A DNA stretch of 64,000 nt from Paraburkholderia phytofirmans PsJN (GCF_000020125.1 NC_010676.1:2232001-2296000), one strand, 5' to 3'. Counted from the first letter of the stretch, positions 1-8,531 are shown. Numbers and translations: made by a program. The notes: generated by a model from the sequence alone, not told the origin.

Positions 1-1
1 T

Positions 2-106
2 TCGGTCGGCGTGCTCGCAGGCGGTTTCGAGGTGCGCATGCTGGCCGTGCGTTTCCGCTGGCAATTCAAAGTGTTCACCGCCGCCGATTCGGGCGGCGCA
101 AGTTAA
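2..106 (+). CDS. C-terminal end of a TRIC-type (UPF0126) membrane protein, partial
   Basis: The window opens inside a reading frame that closes with TAA at 104-106. The 34 visible residues contain the pattern RMLAVRFRW, which matches the last membrane helix and basic tail typical of YadS/YicG-like trimeric intracellular cation channel proteins. The rest of the gene lies before the window, so length and start cannot be judged. The next gene begins 25 bp downstream on the same strand. Assignment rests on a short motif only. Confidence 0.5.
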   Translation, partial: SVGVLAGGFEVRMLAVRFRWQFKVFTAADSGGAS

Positions 107-131
107 TCGAGCTGTTCGTTAAGCGCATCCA

Positions 132-1865
132 ATGATCCAGAAGAAGAAATCGCAGTCGCACGATCCCTACGCACCCGTCGGGAAGCACCCGTTGCTGGCC
201 GCGCGCCTGCCGATGTGGCGTTCGAAATTCATCGTTCTGCTGGTGTTCGGCGCGTTCGCCTCGCTCGCTGGACGCGCGTTCTGGGTGCAGGTGGTGAACC
301 AAGACTTCTACGTCGATCAAGGGCAAAAGCGCTATCAGCGCACCATCGAACTCGACGCGACGCGCGGGCGGATTGTCGATCGCAACGGCTCGATGCTCGC
401 TGTCAGCCTCGCAACCTACGAAATCTGGGCTTCGCCCAAGCTGATCGACGAAGCGGCTGTCGCGCCGCTCTCCAGGCTGCTCGATCTGCCGCTGGCGGAA
501 CTGCGCCGCCGTCTGAACGGCAACAAGACCTTCGTCCTGCTCAAGCGTCAGGTGGATGCCGAGACCGCTGGGCATCTGTCGAAACTGGGCCTCGCGGGGA
601 TCACGCAGATCGCGGATTCGAAGCGCTTTTATCCTGAAGGCGAGTCGGCGGCGCACGTGGTCGGCTTCACGGATATCGAAGACAACGGCCAGGAGGGCGT
701 CGAACTCGCCGCCAACGAGCAGCTGCTCGGCGTGCCCGGCCAGCGCGAAGTGATCCGCGACCGGCTGGGCCGCGTGGTGTCCGAGACGCGGCCGCTCGTG
801 CCCGCGCAAAACGGCGACACCATCCACCTGACGATCGACCGGCGGATTCAGCAACTCGCCTATGCGCAGCTCAAGGAAGCGATCGCCAGACATCACGCCG
901 AGGCCGGCAGCGTGGTGGTACTCGACGCGCGCAATGGCGAGATTCTCGCGCTCGCCAACTACCCGAGCTTCGATCCCAACGACCGCGCCCGCCTGACCGG
1001 CCGCCAGTTGCGCAATCGCGCGGTGGTCGACACCTTCGAGCCGGGCTCGACGATCAAGCCGGTGGTCGTCGCGCTCTCGATCGACGAGGGCAAGGTGCGG
1101 CCGCAGAGTGTGATCGATACCGCGCCCGGCTGGTACAAGATCGGGCCGGCCGTCATTCACGACACCTCGAATCATGGCGTGATGACCGTCGCCGAAGCCG
1201 TGCAGAAATCGAGCAACATCGCGCTCGCCAAGCTCGCGCTGAATCTGCCGGCTGAAAAGATCTGGACCAAATATCAGGAATACGGGCTCGGTTTGCGCCC
1301 GGAATTGACTTTTCCGGGCGTGGCATCCGGCAAGGTGCGTCCGTACAAACGCTGGCGCCCGATCGAACAGGCGACCATGGCGTACGGCTACGGGCTGTCC
1401 ACGTCGCTATTGCAGATGGCGCAGGTCTACACGGCCTATGCCGGCGACGGCACGATGCATCGCGTGAGTCTGTTGCGCAACGGAACGGACGCGGCCGCGC
1501 CAGCCGGCGACAAGGGCCACGCGGTCACGACGCCGGCCACCGCGCGCGCCATCCGCTCGATGCTGGAAATGGCGACCGGCGTGGGCGGCACGGGCCGCGC
1601 GGCGACGGTGGAAGGCTACCGGATCGGCGGCAAGACCGGCACGGCGCGCAAACAGGTCGGCGCGACATACGCGAAAAACCGCTACCGCGCGCTGTTCGTC
1701 GGCATGGCGCCGATGAGCGATCCGCGGCTGATCGTTGCGGTGATGATCGACGATCCGGCGGGCAAGGCGTTTTATGGCGGGACGGTGGCCGGCCCGGTGT
1801 TCAGCGGCGTGACGGGCGGAGCGCTGCAGTTGCTGGGTGTGCCGCCGGATGCGCCGGGCACTTGA
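132..1865 (+). CDS. Peptidoglycan D,D-transpeptidase, class B PBP (FtsI/PBP2 family)
   Basis: A 577-residue class B penicillin-binding protein that would cross-link peptidoglycan in the periplasm. A cytoplasmic basic N-terminus is followed by one membrane segment at about residues 33-50, a pedestal/dimerisation domain, and a C-terminal transpeptidase domain. The three active-site motifs are present: SxxK as STIK with Ser306, SxN as S360-S361-N362, and KTGT at 501-504. Length matches FtsI. No mra, fts or mur genes are nearby, so this is probably a second FtsI-like paralogue, as many Burkholderia carry, rather than the divisome copy. ATG start at 132. Confidence 0.93.
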   Translation: MIQKKKSQSHDPYAPVGKHPLLAARLPMWRSKFIVLLVFGAFASLAGRAFWVQVVNQDFYVDQGQKRYQRTIELDATRGRIVDRNGSMLAVSLATYEIWASPKLIDEAAVAPLSRLLDLPLAELRRRLNGNKTFVLLKRQVDAETAGHLSKLGLAGITQIADSKRFYPEGESAAHVVGFTDIEDNGQEGVELAANEQLLGVPGQREVIRDRLGRVVSETRPLVPAQNGDTIHLTIDRRIQQLAYAQLKEAIARHHAEAGSVVVLDARNGEILALANYPSFDPNDRARLTGRQLRNRAVVDTFEPGSTIKPVVVALSIDEGKVRPQSVIDTAPGWYKIGPAVIHDTSNHGVMTVAEAVQKSSNIALAKLALNLPAEKIWTKYQEYGLGLRPELTFPGVASGKVRPYKRWRPIEQATMAYGYGLSTSLLQMAQVYTAYAGDGTMHRVSLLRNGTDAAAPAGDKGHAVTTPATARAIRSMLEMATGVGGTGRAATVEGYRIGGKTGTARKQVGATYAKNRYRALFVGMAPMSDPRLIVAVMIDDPAGKAFYGGTVAGPVFSGVTGGALQLLGVPPDAPGT

Positions 1866-2035
1866 GCGCCACCTTCGGGCGGCATACGGGGAGCCAGGCC
1901 AGGCTCGCGGTTTCTTTCGCATGCCGTGCGGAAGATTGCCGCGTTGAGTTGCCAGTTGCGTCCAAATGCGTTCATCACGCCCGTCATCCAGTCGCGCCGG
2001 TCACGCGAATTCGGTGCGACCTTCAGCTGCTCAGT

Positions 2036-3151
2036 TCAACGTGCCGTTTCCACATCGCCCGCTTTAACCAGCGCCTCGATGCGATTGCGGCCGTTGCGTT
2101 TGGCCTGATACATCGCGCGGTCGGCTTCTTCCATCATCGCGCCGCCCAGTTTGGCCGCCTCGGCCGGCGTGCCGCTGATCGTGCGCGCCGCCACGCCAAT
2201 CGACACCGTCAGGACGATGCGCTCGCCATGATCGTCCTGCAAAGCCAGCCGTTCGACCGCCAGCCGCACACGTTCGGCGACGGTCAGCGCGTCGGCCCGG
2301 TCGCCTTGCAGCAACGCCGCGAATTCTTCGCCGCCATAACGCGCGACGGTATCGCCGAGACGCACCTGTTGCCGCACGCAAGCCGCCACCGCCGCCAACG
2401 CGCGGTCGCCGGTCTGATGGCCGTAGGTGTCGTTGATCCGCTTGAAGCTGTCGATATCGATGAACAGACACGCCACCGGCACGCCGTAGCGACAGGCGCG
2501 CATGATCTCCTCGCGCATCCGCTCGTCGAAATAGCGGCGATTGGCGAGGCCCGTCAACGAATCGGTCATGCCCAGTTGCTTGAGCCGCTCGCGATGCGCG
2601 ACGTTGTCGAGACTCGCTGTCACGATGCTCGCGAAGCGCTCGAGAATGTCGGTGGCCATGCCCTCGGCGAAACGCGCCGGGTCGTCGCTGCCGAGACAGA
2701 GATAGCCGCTCACGGTATCGCCCGCGGCAAGCGGCAGCACGATTGCGCTCGCGGGTGTCAGGCCGGCGCCGAAGAATGCGCGCCGCGCCGAATCGCCCAT
2801 GCCGTGCAGATTGCCGAGCCAAGGGCGCCCTTCGTCGCACAAGCCTTGCGCGGCAAGTCCGCCTTCTCGCGAGACCAGCAGCTTCGACTGATCGAGTGCG
2901 CGCAAGGCGGCCGGCTCAAGCAGTTCACGCAGCATCGGCGCGCGATCGTCGAGCCAGAGCGTCACGCCCGTCAGCGAAAATTCCCGCGGCAATTGAGTGA
3001 ACAGCGTGTCGAGAAACGATGCGAAGTCCTGAGCACCGATCAGACGCAACTCGACGTTCTGGAAGCGCCGCAGCGTGCGCTCGTTGTGCTGCACGGTATC
3101 GACGAGGGAACGAAGGCGCTCGGAAAGCGGCGTTTGGGCGAGGTTCGTCAC
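2036..3151 (-). CDS. Diguanylate cyclase with N-terminal GAF/DUF484-like sensor domain
   Basis: A 371-residue soluble protein predicted to make cyclic di-GMP from two GTP. Residues about 25-180 resemble a GAF/DUF484-type sensor. Residues about 190-360 form a GGDEF domain with the active-site signature GGEEF at 273-277. The product-inhibition I-site RxxD is intact as RLGD at 264-267, five residues before the active site, so feedback control is likely. No EAL or membrane segment is seen. It converges on the transpeptidase gene across 170 bp. Which signal the N-terminal domain reads cannot be told from sequence. Confidence 0.92.
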   Translation of the reverse strand: MTNLAQTPLSERLRSLVDTVQHNERTLRRFQNVELRLIGAQDFASFLDTLFTQLPREFSLTGVTLWLDDRAPMLRELLEPAALRALDQSKLLVSREGGLAAQGLCDEGRPWLGNLHGMGDSARRAFFGAGLTPASAIVLPLAAGDTVSGYLCLGSDDPARFAEGMATDILERFASIVTASLDNVAHRERLKQLGMTDSLTGLANRRYFDERMREEIMRACRYGVPVACLFIDIDSFKRINDTYGHQTGDRALAAVAACVRQQVRLGDTVARYGGEEFAALLQGDRADALTVAERVRLAVERLALQDDHGERIVLTVSIGVAARTISGTPAEAAKLGGAMMEEADRAMYQAKRNGRNRIEALVKAGDVETAR

Positions 3152-3311
3152 GTTATCAGGGGCGTGCCCGAAGGCGAAGCGGGGTTGGCGACCCCAATCG
3201 CTGTAATAACGGCGGATTCTGCGAGGGCTTGAGGGTCCGATCGCGGCAACTACGCTTTTACGCGATCCGCTTTTTGCGCTCTTAAGTCTGGCTTAATTCT
3301 TTGCTGCAACC

Positions 3312-3363
3312 ATGAGGCACAACATCCCCTGTTGAAGCCGCCAGAACATCGGCGGCGCTTTTT
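3312..3363 (+). terminator. Short frame followed by a terminator-like hairpin upstream of the 85-aa gene
   Basis: A 7-codon frame (ATG 3312, TGA 3333-3335) is followed at once by a GCCGCC/GGCGGC stem (3337-3342 with 3351-3356, 8-nt loop) and five T at 3359-3363. This lies 60 bp before the ATG at 3425 and could be a weak attenuator or the end of a small RNA. No Shine-Dalgarno is visible for the short frame and the stem is only 6 bp, so chance is possible. Confidence 0.3.
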
Positions 3364-3424
3364 CCCCGGATGTCGACAACGCGCCAGAAGATGGGCTGCA
3401 GGCCCGCGAAGAAGGAGTCAAACC

Positions 3425-3682
3425 ATGGTTGAAGACACGGTATTCGAGCATCTGCGCGCCATGCCCGGCAACGAGTGGGTCAGCCAGATTCATTCATGCA
3501 AGGTCTCGGACCCGCTCCAGCATCCCTGGGGCCGCTCGTACCGGCTCGTCGAATGGACCATGAAGCACACGCCCGAATCGAGCCGCCGGGTGGTGCCCGC
3601 CGAGAGCACGCCGTTAGAGATAGCACAGGCTGTCGTGTCGCACGTGCCGGGCCGCCGTTTTTGCCAGGACGGCAACGAATAA
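3425..3682 (+). CDS. Small conserved-type hypothetical protein, 85 aa
   Basis: ATG at 3425 has a good AAGGAG Shine-Dalgarno about 10 bp upstream, which is why this start is chosen over upstream in-frame codons. The 85-residue product is soluble, has two tryptophans and two cysteines, and has no signal peptide or membrane segment. I do not recognise a family. It stands alone: the diguanylate cyclase runs away from it on the other strand and the isomerase gene converges on it 39 bp downstream. Its leader contains a terminator-like hairpin (see 3312-3363). Confidence 0.6.
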   Translation: MVEDTVFEHLRAMPGNEWVSQIHSCKVSDPLQHPWGRSYRLVEWTMKHTPESSRRVVPAESTPLEIAQAVVSHVPGRRFCQDGNE

Positions 3683-3721
3683 CACTGCCAAGCGCCGATC
3701 GGCCGCCGCGCACTCGACTCC

Positions 3722-4360
3722 CTAGCCACTCGCGGCGACTGACGCGCAGTAGTCCAACGCATCATCCAGCCGGTCGTTGCCCCAGAACATCTCGTCGCCG
3801 ACAAAAAACGTCGGCGCTCCAAAAATGCCGCGAGCCGCAGCCGCTGCGGTCTGTTCACGCAAGCGCAGTTTGTTCGCATCGCTTTGCGCTTCGGCGATGA
3901 TCTCTCCCGCCGGCAAACCGAGTTCATCGAGCGCTTCGCTCATCACCTCCATCGAGCCGATATCGCGATCATGCGCGAAGTTCAACTGCATGATCTTGCG
4001 GCAGTAGGCGGCGATCCATTCGCGCTGTGCGCCGAGCAGCGCCACGCGCATCGCAAGAAGCGCGGCGCGCGGAAACGTGGTGGGACGCTTCAGGGCAATG
4101 CCATATTTGCGGCATTGCCGTTCCATGTCCTTCCACACATACGCGCCCTTCTCCTTCTGAAGCACGAACGGCGAGTTGTCGAAACCGAGGTCGCGAAACA
4201 CCGGCCCCAGCAGGAACGGACGCCAGTGAATCCGCACGCCTCGCGCCGCGGCCTCCGCTTCGATGCGCATGACGCTGAGGTAGCTGTAGTTGCTGCCGAA
4301 GTCGAACCAGAAATCGATTTCAGGTTCATGCGTGGGCACGCGCGTTGCTGTCCCGTTCAT
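3722..4360 (-). CDS. DsbA-like 2-hydroxychromene-2-carboxylate isomerase family protein
   Basis: A 212-residue cytoplasmic thioredoxin-fold protein of the GST-kappa/HCCA isomerase group. The N-terminal strand reads FWFDFGSNYSYLS, where the serine in place of the DsbA CxxC cysteine is the glutathione-contacting residue of the family. The C-terminal GAPTFFVGDEMFWGNDRL block is the classic family ending, with cis-proline in GAPTF. Start ATG 4360 has a GGAG motif upstream on the minus strand; a longer frame back to 4453 has no comparable site. Members act in naphthalene degradation or as glutathione-dependent isomerases; the substrate here is unknown and no aromatic pathway is adjacent. Confidence 0.85.
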   Translation of the reverse strand: MNGTATRVPTHEPEIDFWFDFGSNYSYLSVMRIEAEAAARGVRIHWRPFLLGPVFRDLGFDNSPFVLQKEKGAYVWKDMERQCRKYGIALKRPTTFPRAALLAMRVALLGAQREWIAAYCRKIMQLNFAHDRDIGSMEVMSEALDELGLPAGEIIAEAQSDANKLRLREQTAAAAARGIFGAPTFFVGDEMFWGNDRLDDALDYCASVAASG

Positions 4361-4477
4361 CCTTGTTCTCCAGTCATACGTAGGCGGACCGCGCTTATGT
4401 CTTGCAAAGCTTAACAGTCGGACAGCGCGCTTATCCCTATGATGGCCCTTCACACCGCTACGTCAGATGCTCATAAC

Positions 4478-4561
4478 ATGAAGTATCCCTACGACATTCT
4501 CACCGCCGCGTGTCTGTTCATCATCGTGGTTTCCACGTCAATCATGCTCGCGCTTTCCTGA
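4478..4561 (+). CDS. Possible small membrane protein, 27 aa
   Basis: A 27-codon frame from ATG 4478 to TGA 4561 encodes a short polar N-terminus followed by a hydrophobic segment of about 19 residues (from ILTAAC to MLALS), the shape of a single-pass small membrane protein. The Shine-Dalgarno is weak. It lies between the divergent isomerase gene and the LexA-box gene. It could be a chance frame; conservation would decide. Confidence 0.35.
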   Translation: MKYPYDILTAACLFIIVVSTSIMLALS

Positions 4562-4631
4562 GCGATCTACACCCTTTTTCACGGCGATGAATCCGGGAAC
4601 ACGCTCTACGCGTTCCCCGTAAAAGACGGGA

Positions 4632-4651
4632 TATACTGTACATATATACAG
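4632..4651 (+). promoter_or_regulatory. LexA (SOS) operator overlapping a -10-like element
   Basis: Bases 4636-4651 read CTGTACATATATACAG, a perfect match to the CTGT-N8-ACAG LexA consensus with an AT-rich centre. A TATACT hexamer at 4632-4637 looks like a -10 box, so LexA bound here would block the promoter. The operator ends 17 bp before the ATG at 4669. No strong -35 hexamer is visible. Confidence 0.75.
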
Positions 4652-4668
4652 TACTTTTCGTCTGAGCA

Positions 4669-5037
4669 ATGCGTCTTCCACCTTTCGAACCTCCCACGCT
4701 CGCCGAGCTGCGCGCCTGGTGGCGCACGCGCGACGAGCAGGCCGTCCAGCGGCTCATCCTCGAAATCCAGCGGCAGCGGCTCACGCTGCTGGAACTGCGC
4801 AGCCTGATCGACGGCGGCGTCCAGCAGGCGCGCGCCTCGGATCGCACGCTGGTCGAGCGTGGCGAACCGTTGATGACACTGCGCATCAGAATCGCCCAGG
4901 AAGTGCTGCGGGTCGGCGACATCGACGATACGCGGCAAATGAGCCGCGCCGAGCAGGAAAGGCTTGCGGTTCGCACCGAAAGCCAGATGGAATACGCGCG
5001 CGAAGGCCGCCTCAGGCGACAACGCCGCAATATCTAG
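4669..5037 (+). CDS. LexA-box-controlled protein of unknown function, 122 aa
   Basis: A 122-residue, highly charged, arginine-rich protein with no membrane segment or signal peptide; most of it looks helical (heptad-like leucines at about residues 25-45) and it ends in a basic RLRRQRRNI tail. I do not recognise the family. What sets it apart is the perfect LexA operator directly upstream, so it is probably induced by DNA damage. It is transcribed alone; the LysE gene converges on it. The ATG is poorly supplied with a Shine-Dalgarno (TCTGAG). A role in DNA repair, checkpoint control or toxin-like growth arrest is possible but nothing in the sequence decides. Confidence 0.7.
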   Translation: MRLPPFEPPTLAELRAWWRTRDEQAVQRLILEIQRQRLTLLELRSLIDGGVQQARASDRTLVERGEPLMTLRIRIAQEVLRVGDIDDTRQMSRAEQERLAVRTESQMEYAREGRLRRQRRNI

Positions 5038-5088
5038 CGCGGACGCAACCTCGCTGCCGCTGCGATTAAGCGAACCCGCGCCGTTCGA

Positions 5089-5715
5089 TCAACGCGTTTG
5101 CGTGGCCACGCGCAGACCAAGCGAAATGAACAGCACGCCGATGATCTTGTTCTGCCAGCGCGTCAGCCACGTCAGACGCTTGACGAATTTGCCCAGCGGA
5201 CGAATCGTCAACACGATCAGCGTCGTATAGAGCGCGCTCATGCCGACAAAAATCAGCCCGAGCGTGGTGAACTGCAGAAACGTGGAACCGTGTTCGGGGC
5301 GCACGAACTGCGGCAGAAACGCGAGAAAAAACAGCGCGGTCTTGGGATTCAATACTTCGGCGGGAATGGCCTGAAAGAATGCTTTCGAGGCGGACACCGG
5401 CGCGACGGCCGGCATGTGCGCGCCGGCCTGTTTCTCGCGCAACGCGCGAACGCCCAGATAAACCAGGTAGGCGGCGCCGACGAACTTGACCGCGTTGAAG
5501 GCCAGCGCCGAAGTCATCAGCAGCGCCGAGAGACCGACCGACGCGCCCAGCGTATGAATGAAATCGCCAACCGCAATGCCGAGGCCAGTGAGAATGCCTG
5601 CCTTACGGCCGCCATGCACGGTGCGCGTCAACACCAGCAGCACAGCCGGACCCGGAATCAGAAAGAGCCCGAGAACAACCGCAACGAAAGTCCCTAACGT
5701 GGATAGGTCGAGCAT
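5089..5715 (-). CDS. LysE/RhtB family amino-acid exporter
   Basis: A 208-residue integral membrane protein with about six hydrophobic segments. The N-terminal LFLIPGPAVLLVLTRT block is the LysE/RhtB signature and the central FFLAFLPQFV segment is also typical. Members export amino acids or homoserine lactones by proton exchange. ATG 5715 follows a GGAGACAAT Shine-Dalgarno on the minus strand, better than the upstream in-frame start at 5748. It stands alone. A second LysE paralogue lies at 7478-8098. The substrate cannot be predicted. Confidence 0.9.
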   Translation of the reverse strand: MLDLSTLGTFVAVVLGLFLIPGPAVLLVLTRTVHGGRKAGILTGLGIAVGDFIHTLGASVGLSALLMTSALAFNAVKFVGAAYLVYLGVRALREKQAGAHMPAVAPVSASKAFFQAIPAEVLNPKTALFFLAFLPQFVRPEHGSTFLQFTTLGLIFVGMSALYTTLIVLTIRPLGKFVKRLTWLTRWQNKIIGVLFISLGLRVATQTR

Positions 5716-6010
5716 ATTGTCTCCTTGATGACGCGCTGGTTTCGGCAAACCAGGCGCGCGCGTTCAGCGGATGATTGTAGACGAATGGGTGATTTCTGAT
5801 TGGCGCGCACCGCGCCTGCCGTCCGGCGCATTGCCATGACTCACACGATGAACGCGCGACGAGCGGGCCGGCACAATGCACGCCGCAACCCAGGCGCACA
5901 GGCCGTGCGGGCGTGTATCGGAGAGACTGCGTCAGCGGCCGCCGATCCGTTACCATGGCGGGCACGACGCCGCGTGCGGTGCGTACTTTTTATCTACCGA
6001 ACTCCTTGCC

Positions 6011-6595
6011 TTGCCCACTTACACCCTGCCCGCGCCGTTGAGCGCGGAACTCGAGATACGGAAGAGCCGATTTATTGCGTACGCGATACCGGTTGCCGAC
6101 CGCGACGCCGCGATGGCCGAGTTGCGGCGCCTGCGCGACGAGCATCCTGCCGCGACGCATGTCTGTTGGGCGCTGCTGGCCGGCGGCCAGTCCGGCATGT
6201 CCGACGACGGCGAGCCTTCCGGCACCGCCGGCCGGCCGATTCTCGAAGTGCTGCGGCATCACGATCTGGACGGCGTGCTGGCCGCCGTCGTGCGCTACTA
6301 CGGCGGCGTGAAGCTCGGCGCCGGCGGCCTCGTGCGCGCGTACACCGATGCGATCGCTTCGGCGCTGCTGGATGCGCCGCGCGTCGAGCGGATCGCGCAG
6401 GTTTCGCTGACCGTCGAGGTCAGTTACGCCGACGAGGCGAAAGTGCGCCGATGGATCGATGCCGAAGGCTATGCGCTCGTGGACAGCGCCTACGCGATGC
6501 TGGTGAAGATGACGATCCGCTTGCCCATCAACGCGCTGGACGATGCGCAGCGGGCGTTGGTGGATATGACTCAGGGAAAAGCCGGCTTCTCCTGA
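6011..6595 (+). CDS. YigZ/IMPACT family protein
   Basis: A 194-residue protein of the UPF0029/IMPACT family. The N-terminal domain holds the signature region KSRFIAYAIPV and GGQSGMSDDGEPSGTAGRPIL with YYGGVKLGAGGLVRAY, followed by a C-terminal ferredoxin-like domain from about residue 135. TTG at 6011 is chosen because the protein then begins at PTYTL, where the family usually starts; the frame is open back to 5876 but has no better start, and no clear Shine-Dalgarno is visible. The molecular role is uncertain; relatives have been linked to translation regulation or proline peptidase-like annotations. Confidence 0.85.
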   Translation: MPTYTLPAPLSAELEIRKSRFIAYAIPVADRDAAMAELRRLRDEHPAATHVCWALLAGGQSGMSDDGEPSGTAGRPILEVLRHHDLDGVLAAVVRYYGGVKLGAGGLVRAYTDAIASALLDAPRVERIAQVSLTVEVSYADEAKVRRWIDAEGYALVDSAYAMLVKMTIRLPINALDDAQRALVDMTQGKAGFS

Positions 6596-6779
6596 CGGCG
6601 TGGCGTGCCTCGCCCCTGGAAGGAACCGGGTGTTCCCTGATTAAGAGATGCCAGGGTCCGGGCCGCTGTTACCATGTCGGCTATTCCCCCGGAATGACTC
6701 AATCTAATAGGTAACTGCTCTGACCTCGACCGCCGCTTTTTCCAGCACAGCGCCTGAGTCGCCGCATCGGAGCGCGTCT

Positions 6780-7364
6780 GTGCCGCAGTCGCTCAATGCC
6801 ACGCGTTCACCGTTGAGCTCGACCGTGCTCAAGGGATGCGGCACGATCGCGCTGCCGTTGATGCTCTCCGCCTGTTCGTGGTCGTGGTTCGGCCTGAATA
6901 GCTCGGCACGCGCGGTAGGGCATCCGACCGGCTGGCTTAGCGTCGCCCCTGCAAGTGACTTCGCCTACATGCCCGCTCGCAGCGGACAAGTTTCGCCCAA
7001 CCGCATCGAAAACACGGCGATGACGGGCATCGTGCTCAAGAACGACATCAATGAAACCGTGCGCAACGGCATTGTGAAGAGCCTGCGGGTTGCCGGTTTT
7101 CATCTCGACGAGGGCAAGCGGGTTCTCAGCGGCAGCATCGAGAAATTCACGGTGGACGACACGCGCTCGCCGGCGTTCTGGACATTGAAAATGCGCTACG
7201 TAGTGACCGACGCCGCGACCCAGAAGGTTGTGTTTTCAACCACCAAGACGGTCAAGCAAAAATCGCCGAAGTTCACCAGCAGCACCATCGCCATTGAAGA
7301 TACGGTCAAGCTGAGCGTCGACGCGTTGATCGGCGATCCGGGGTTTGTCAAAGCGGTGAATTAA
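6780..7364 (+). CDS. Putative outer-membrane lipoprotein of unknown family
   Basis: The 194-residue product starts at GTG 6780; no ATG occurs between the upstream in-frame stop at 6708 and this codon. A hydrophobic segment ends in lipobox LSAC, with Cys32 as the likely lipidated residue. The mature part has an alpha/beta pattern with an alternating hydrophobic strand region around residues 110-160 and is rich in threonine and lysine. It resembles small YajG/LptE-shaped lipoproteins only in outline. It is separated from YigZ by 184 bp without an obvious terminator. Function unknown. Confidence 0.7.
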   Translation: MPQSLNATRSPLSSTVLKGCGTIALPLMLSACSWSWFGLNSSARAVGHPTGWLSVAPASDFAYMPARSGQVSPNRIENTAMTGIVLKNDINETVRNGIVKSLRVAGFHLDEGKRVLSGSIEKFTVDDTRSPAFWTLKMRYVVTDAATQKVVFSTTKTVKQKSPKFTSSTIAIEDTVKLSVDALIGDPGFVKAVN

Positions 7365-7477
7365 ACGCACCCTCGACATCGGCCTCACCCGCATCGGTAC
7401 AATCGCACCAGGGTGTCGCGCGCGCCGTCTTGCCGCGCGGCCCGTCGCAGTTGCGTTCTTTCTATGTGCGAGCCGTC

Positions 7478-8098
7478 ATGTCTATTACCGCCTGGCTGTT
7501 CTTTCTGCCCGCCTGCTTCGCGATCAATCTCGCGCCCGGGCCCAATAACCTGCTGTCGATCAACGTGGCGGCGCGTCATGGTTTCATGACCGCGTTCGTC
7601 GGCGGCACGGGGCGTCTGGTTGCATTCGCGATGATGCTCGTGCTTGCCGCAACCGGTCTCGCTGTCGTGTTGCACGCGTCGGAGTGGTTCTTTCTCGCGA
7701 TCAAACTGGCTGGCGCCGGTTATCTGATCTGGCTGGCCATTCAGTTGTGGCGCAGCGATGCGCCCACCATCGACACGACGCAGCAGGAAGATGCCTCGCT
7801 TGCGCGGGTCGCACGCAGAGAGTTCCTCGTCGCTGCCGGTAACCCGAAAGCCATTCTGGTTTTTACCGCGTTCTTGCCGCAGTTTGTCGATATCGCGAAG
7901 CCAATGTTGCCGCAGTTTGCGGTGCTGGGGGCGAGTTTTCTGGTGTTGGAGTGGTTCGCTATCGCGTTGTATTCGTGGGCGGGGATGTATCTTGGGAAGT
8001 GGTTGGTGCGCGCGAGAGTCAGGCGGTGGTTTAATCGGTGCTGTGGGGGGTTTCTGGCGGCAATTGGGGTGGGGTTTTTGATGGTGAGGCGGGGGTGA
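7478..8098 (+). CDS. LysE/RhtB family amino-acid exporter
   Basis: A 206-residue six-helix exporter with the signature NLAPGPNNLLSINVA near the N-terminus and FTAFLPQFVDI in the middle. ATG 7478 gives the normal family length; an in-frame TTG at 7430 would add 16 uncharacteristic residues. The 3' end, from about 8030, is unusually G-rich and encodes a glycine-rich last helix. The exopolysaccharide operon converges on it, ending only 13 bp away, with no terminator visible between the two. Confidence 0.9.
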   Translation: MSITAWLFFLPACFAINLAPGPNNLLSINVAARHGFMTAFVGGTGRLVAFAMMLVLAATGLAVVLHASEWFFLAIKLAGAGYLIWLAIQLWRSDAPTIDTTQQEDASLARVARREFLVAAGNPKAILVFTAFLPQFVDIAKPMLPQFAVLGASFLVLEWFAIALYSWAGMYLGKWLVRARVRRWFNRCCGGFLAAIGVGFLMVRRG

Positions 8099-8111
8099 CG
8101 AACTCCGAAAT

Positions 8112-8531
8112 TCAGACGCTTCGCCGCGGCTGGACGATTCGCGCCGGCACGCCCACTACGGTCACGTCCGGCGGCACATCGAATGTGACCACGGCATTCG
8201 CGCCGATCTTCACGTTCTGCCCAATCGTCACCGGGCCCAGTATGCACGCGCCCGCGCCGATCAAAACGTTGTCTCCGATCACGGGCGCACCGGGTTGTCC
8301 ACGGCCTCCAATTACAACGTTGGGCGAAATCACAATATCGTTACCTAGCACCGCTTGCCGGTGCACGACGATACCGAGCCCCTGATAACCGAAAACCACG
8401 TTGCGCCCAACTGTCACCGACGGCGGCAGCGATACGGAAAACACTATTCGGTTAAAAACCTTCAGCGCCCACGGCAGAAAAGGCACGCGCAATCGATGAA
8501 GCAAATGCGCGATGCGATAGATGTGCAGCAT
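8112..8531 (-). CDS. Hexapeptide-repeat serine acetyltransferase-like protein of the EPS locus
   Basis: A 139-residue left-handed beta-helix acyltransferase related to serine O-acetyltransferase (CysE/WcaB type). Hexapeptide turns are visible from residue about 45: GIVVHRQAVLGNDIVISPNVVIGGRG, then PVIGDNVLIGAGACILGPVTIGQNVKIGANAVV, with the catalytic-type histidine in VVHRQA. It lacks the long N-terminal domain of true CysE. ATG 8531 has an AGAAGGAAG Shine-Dalgarno. It is the last gene of the exopolysaccharide operon, 43 bp after the WecG-like gene, so its likely job is O-acetylation of the polymer, not cysteine synthesis. Confidence 0.8.
   Translation of the reverse strand: MLHIYRIAHLLHRLRVPFLPWALKVFNRIVFSVSLPPSVTVGRNVVFGYQGLGIVVHRQAVLGNDIVISPNVVIGGRGQPGAPVIGDNVLIGAGACILGPVTIGQNVKIGANAVVTFDVPPDVTVVGVPARIVQPRRSV

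Noticed and set aside
1862..3232. 456-codon open frame on the plus strand
   Set aside because: It lies antisense to the diguanylate cyclase, whose GGEEF and RxxD motifs are intact; its own product is an Arg/His/Ala-rich shadow without domains.
6622..6636. GGAAC-N5-GTTCC dyad upstream of the lipoprotein gene
   Set aside because: Five-base arms are expected often by chance and no second copy or regulator is nearby.
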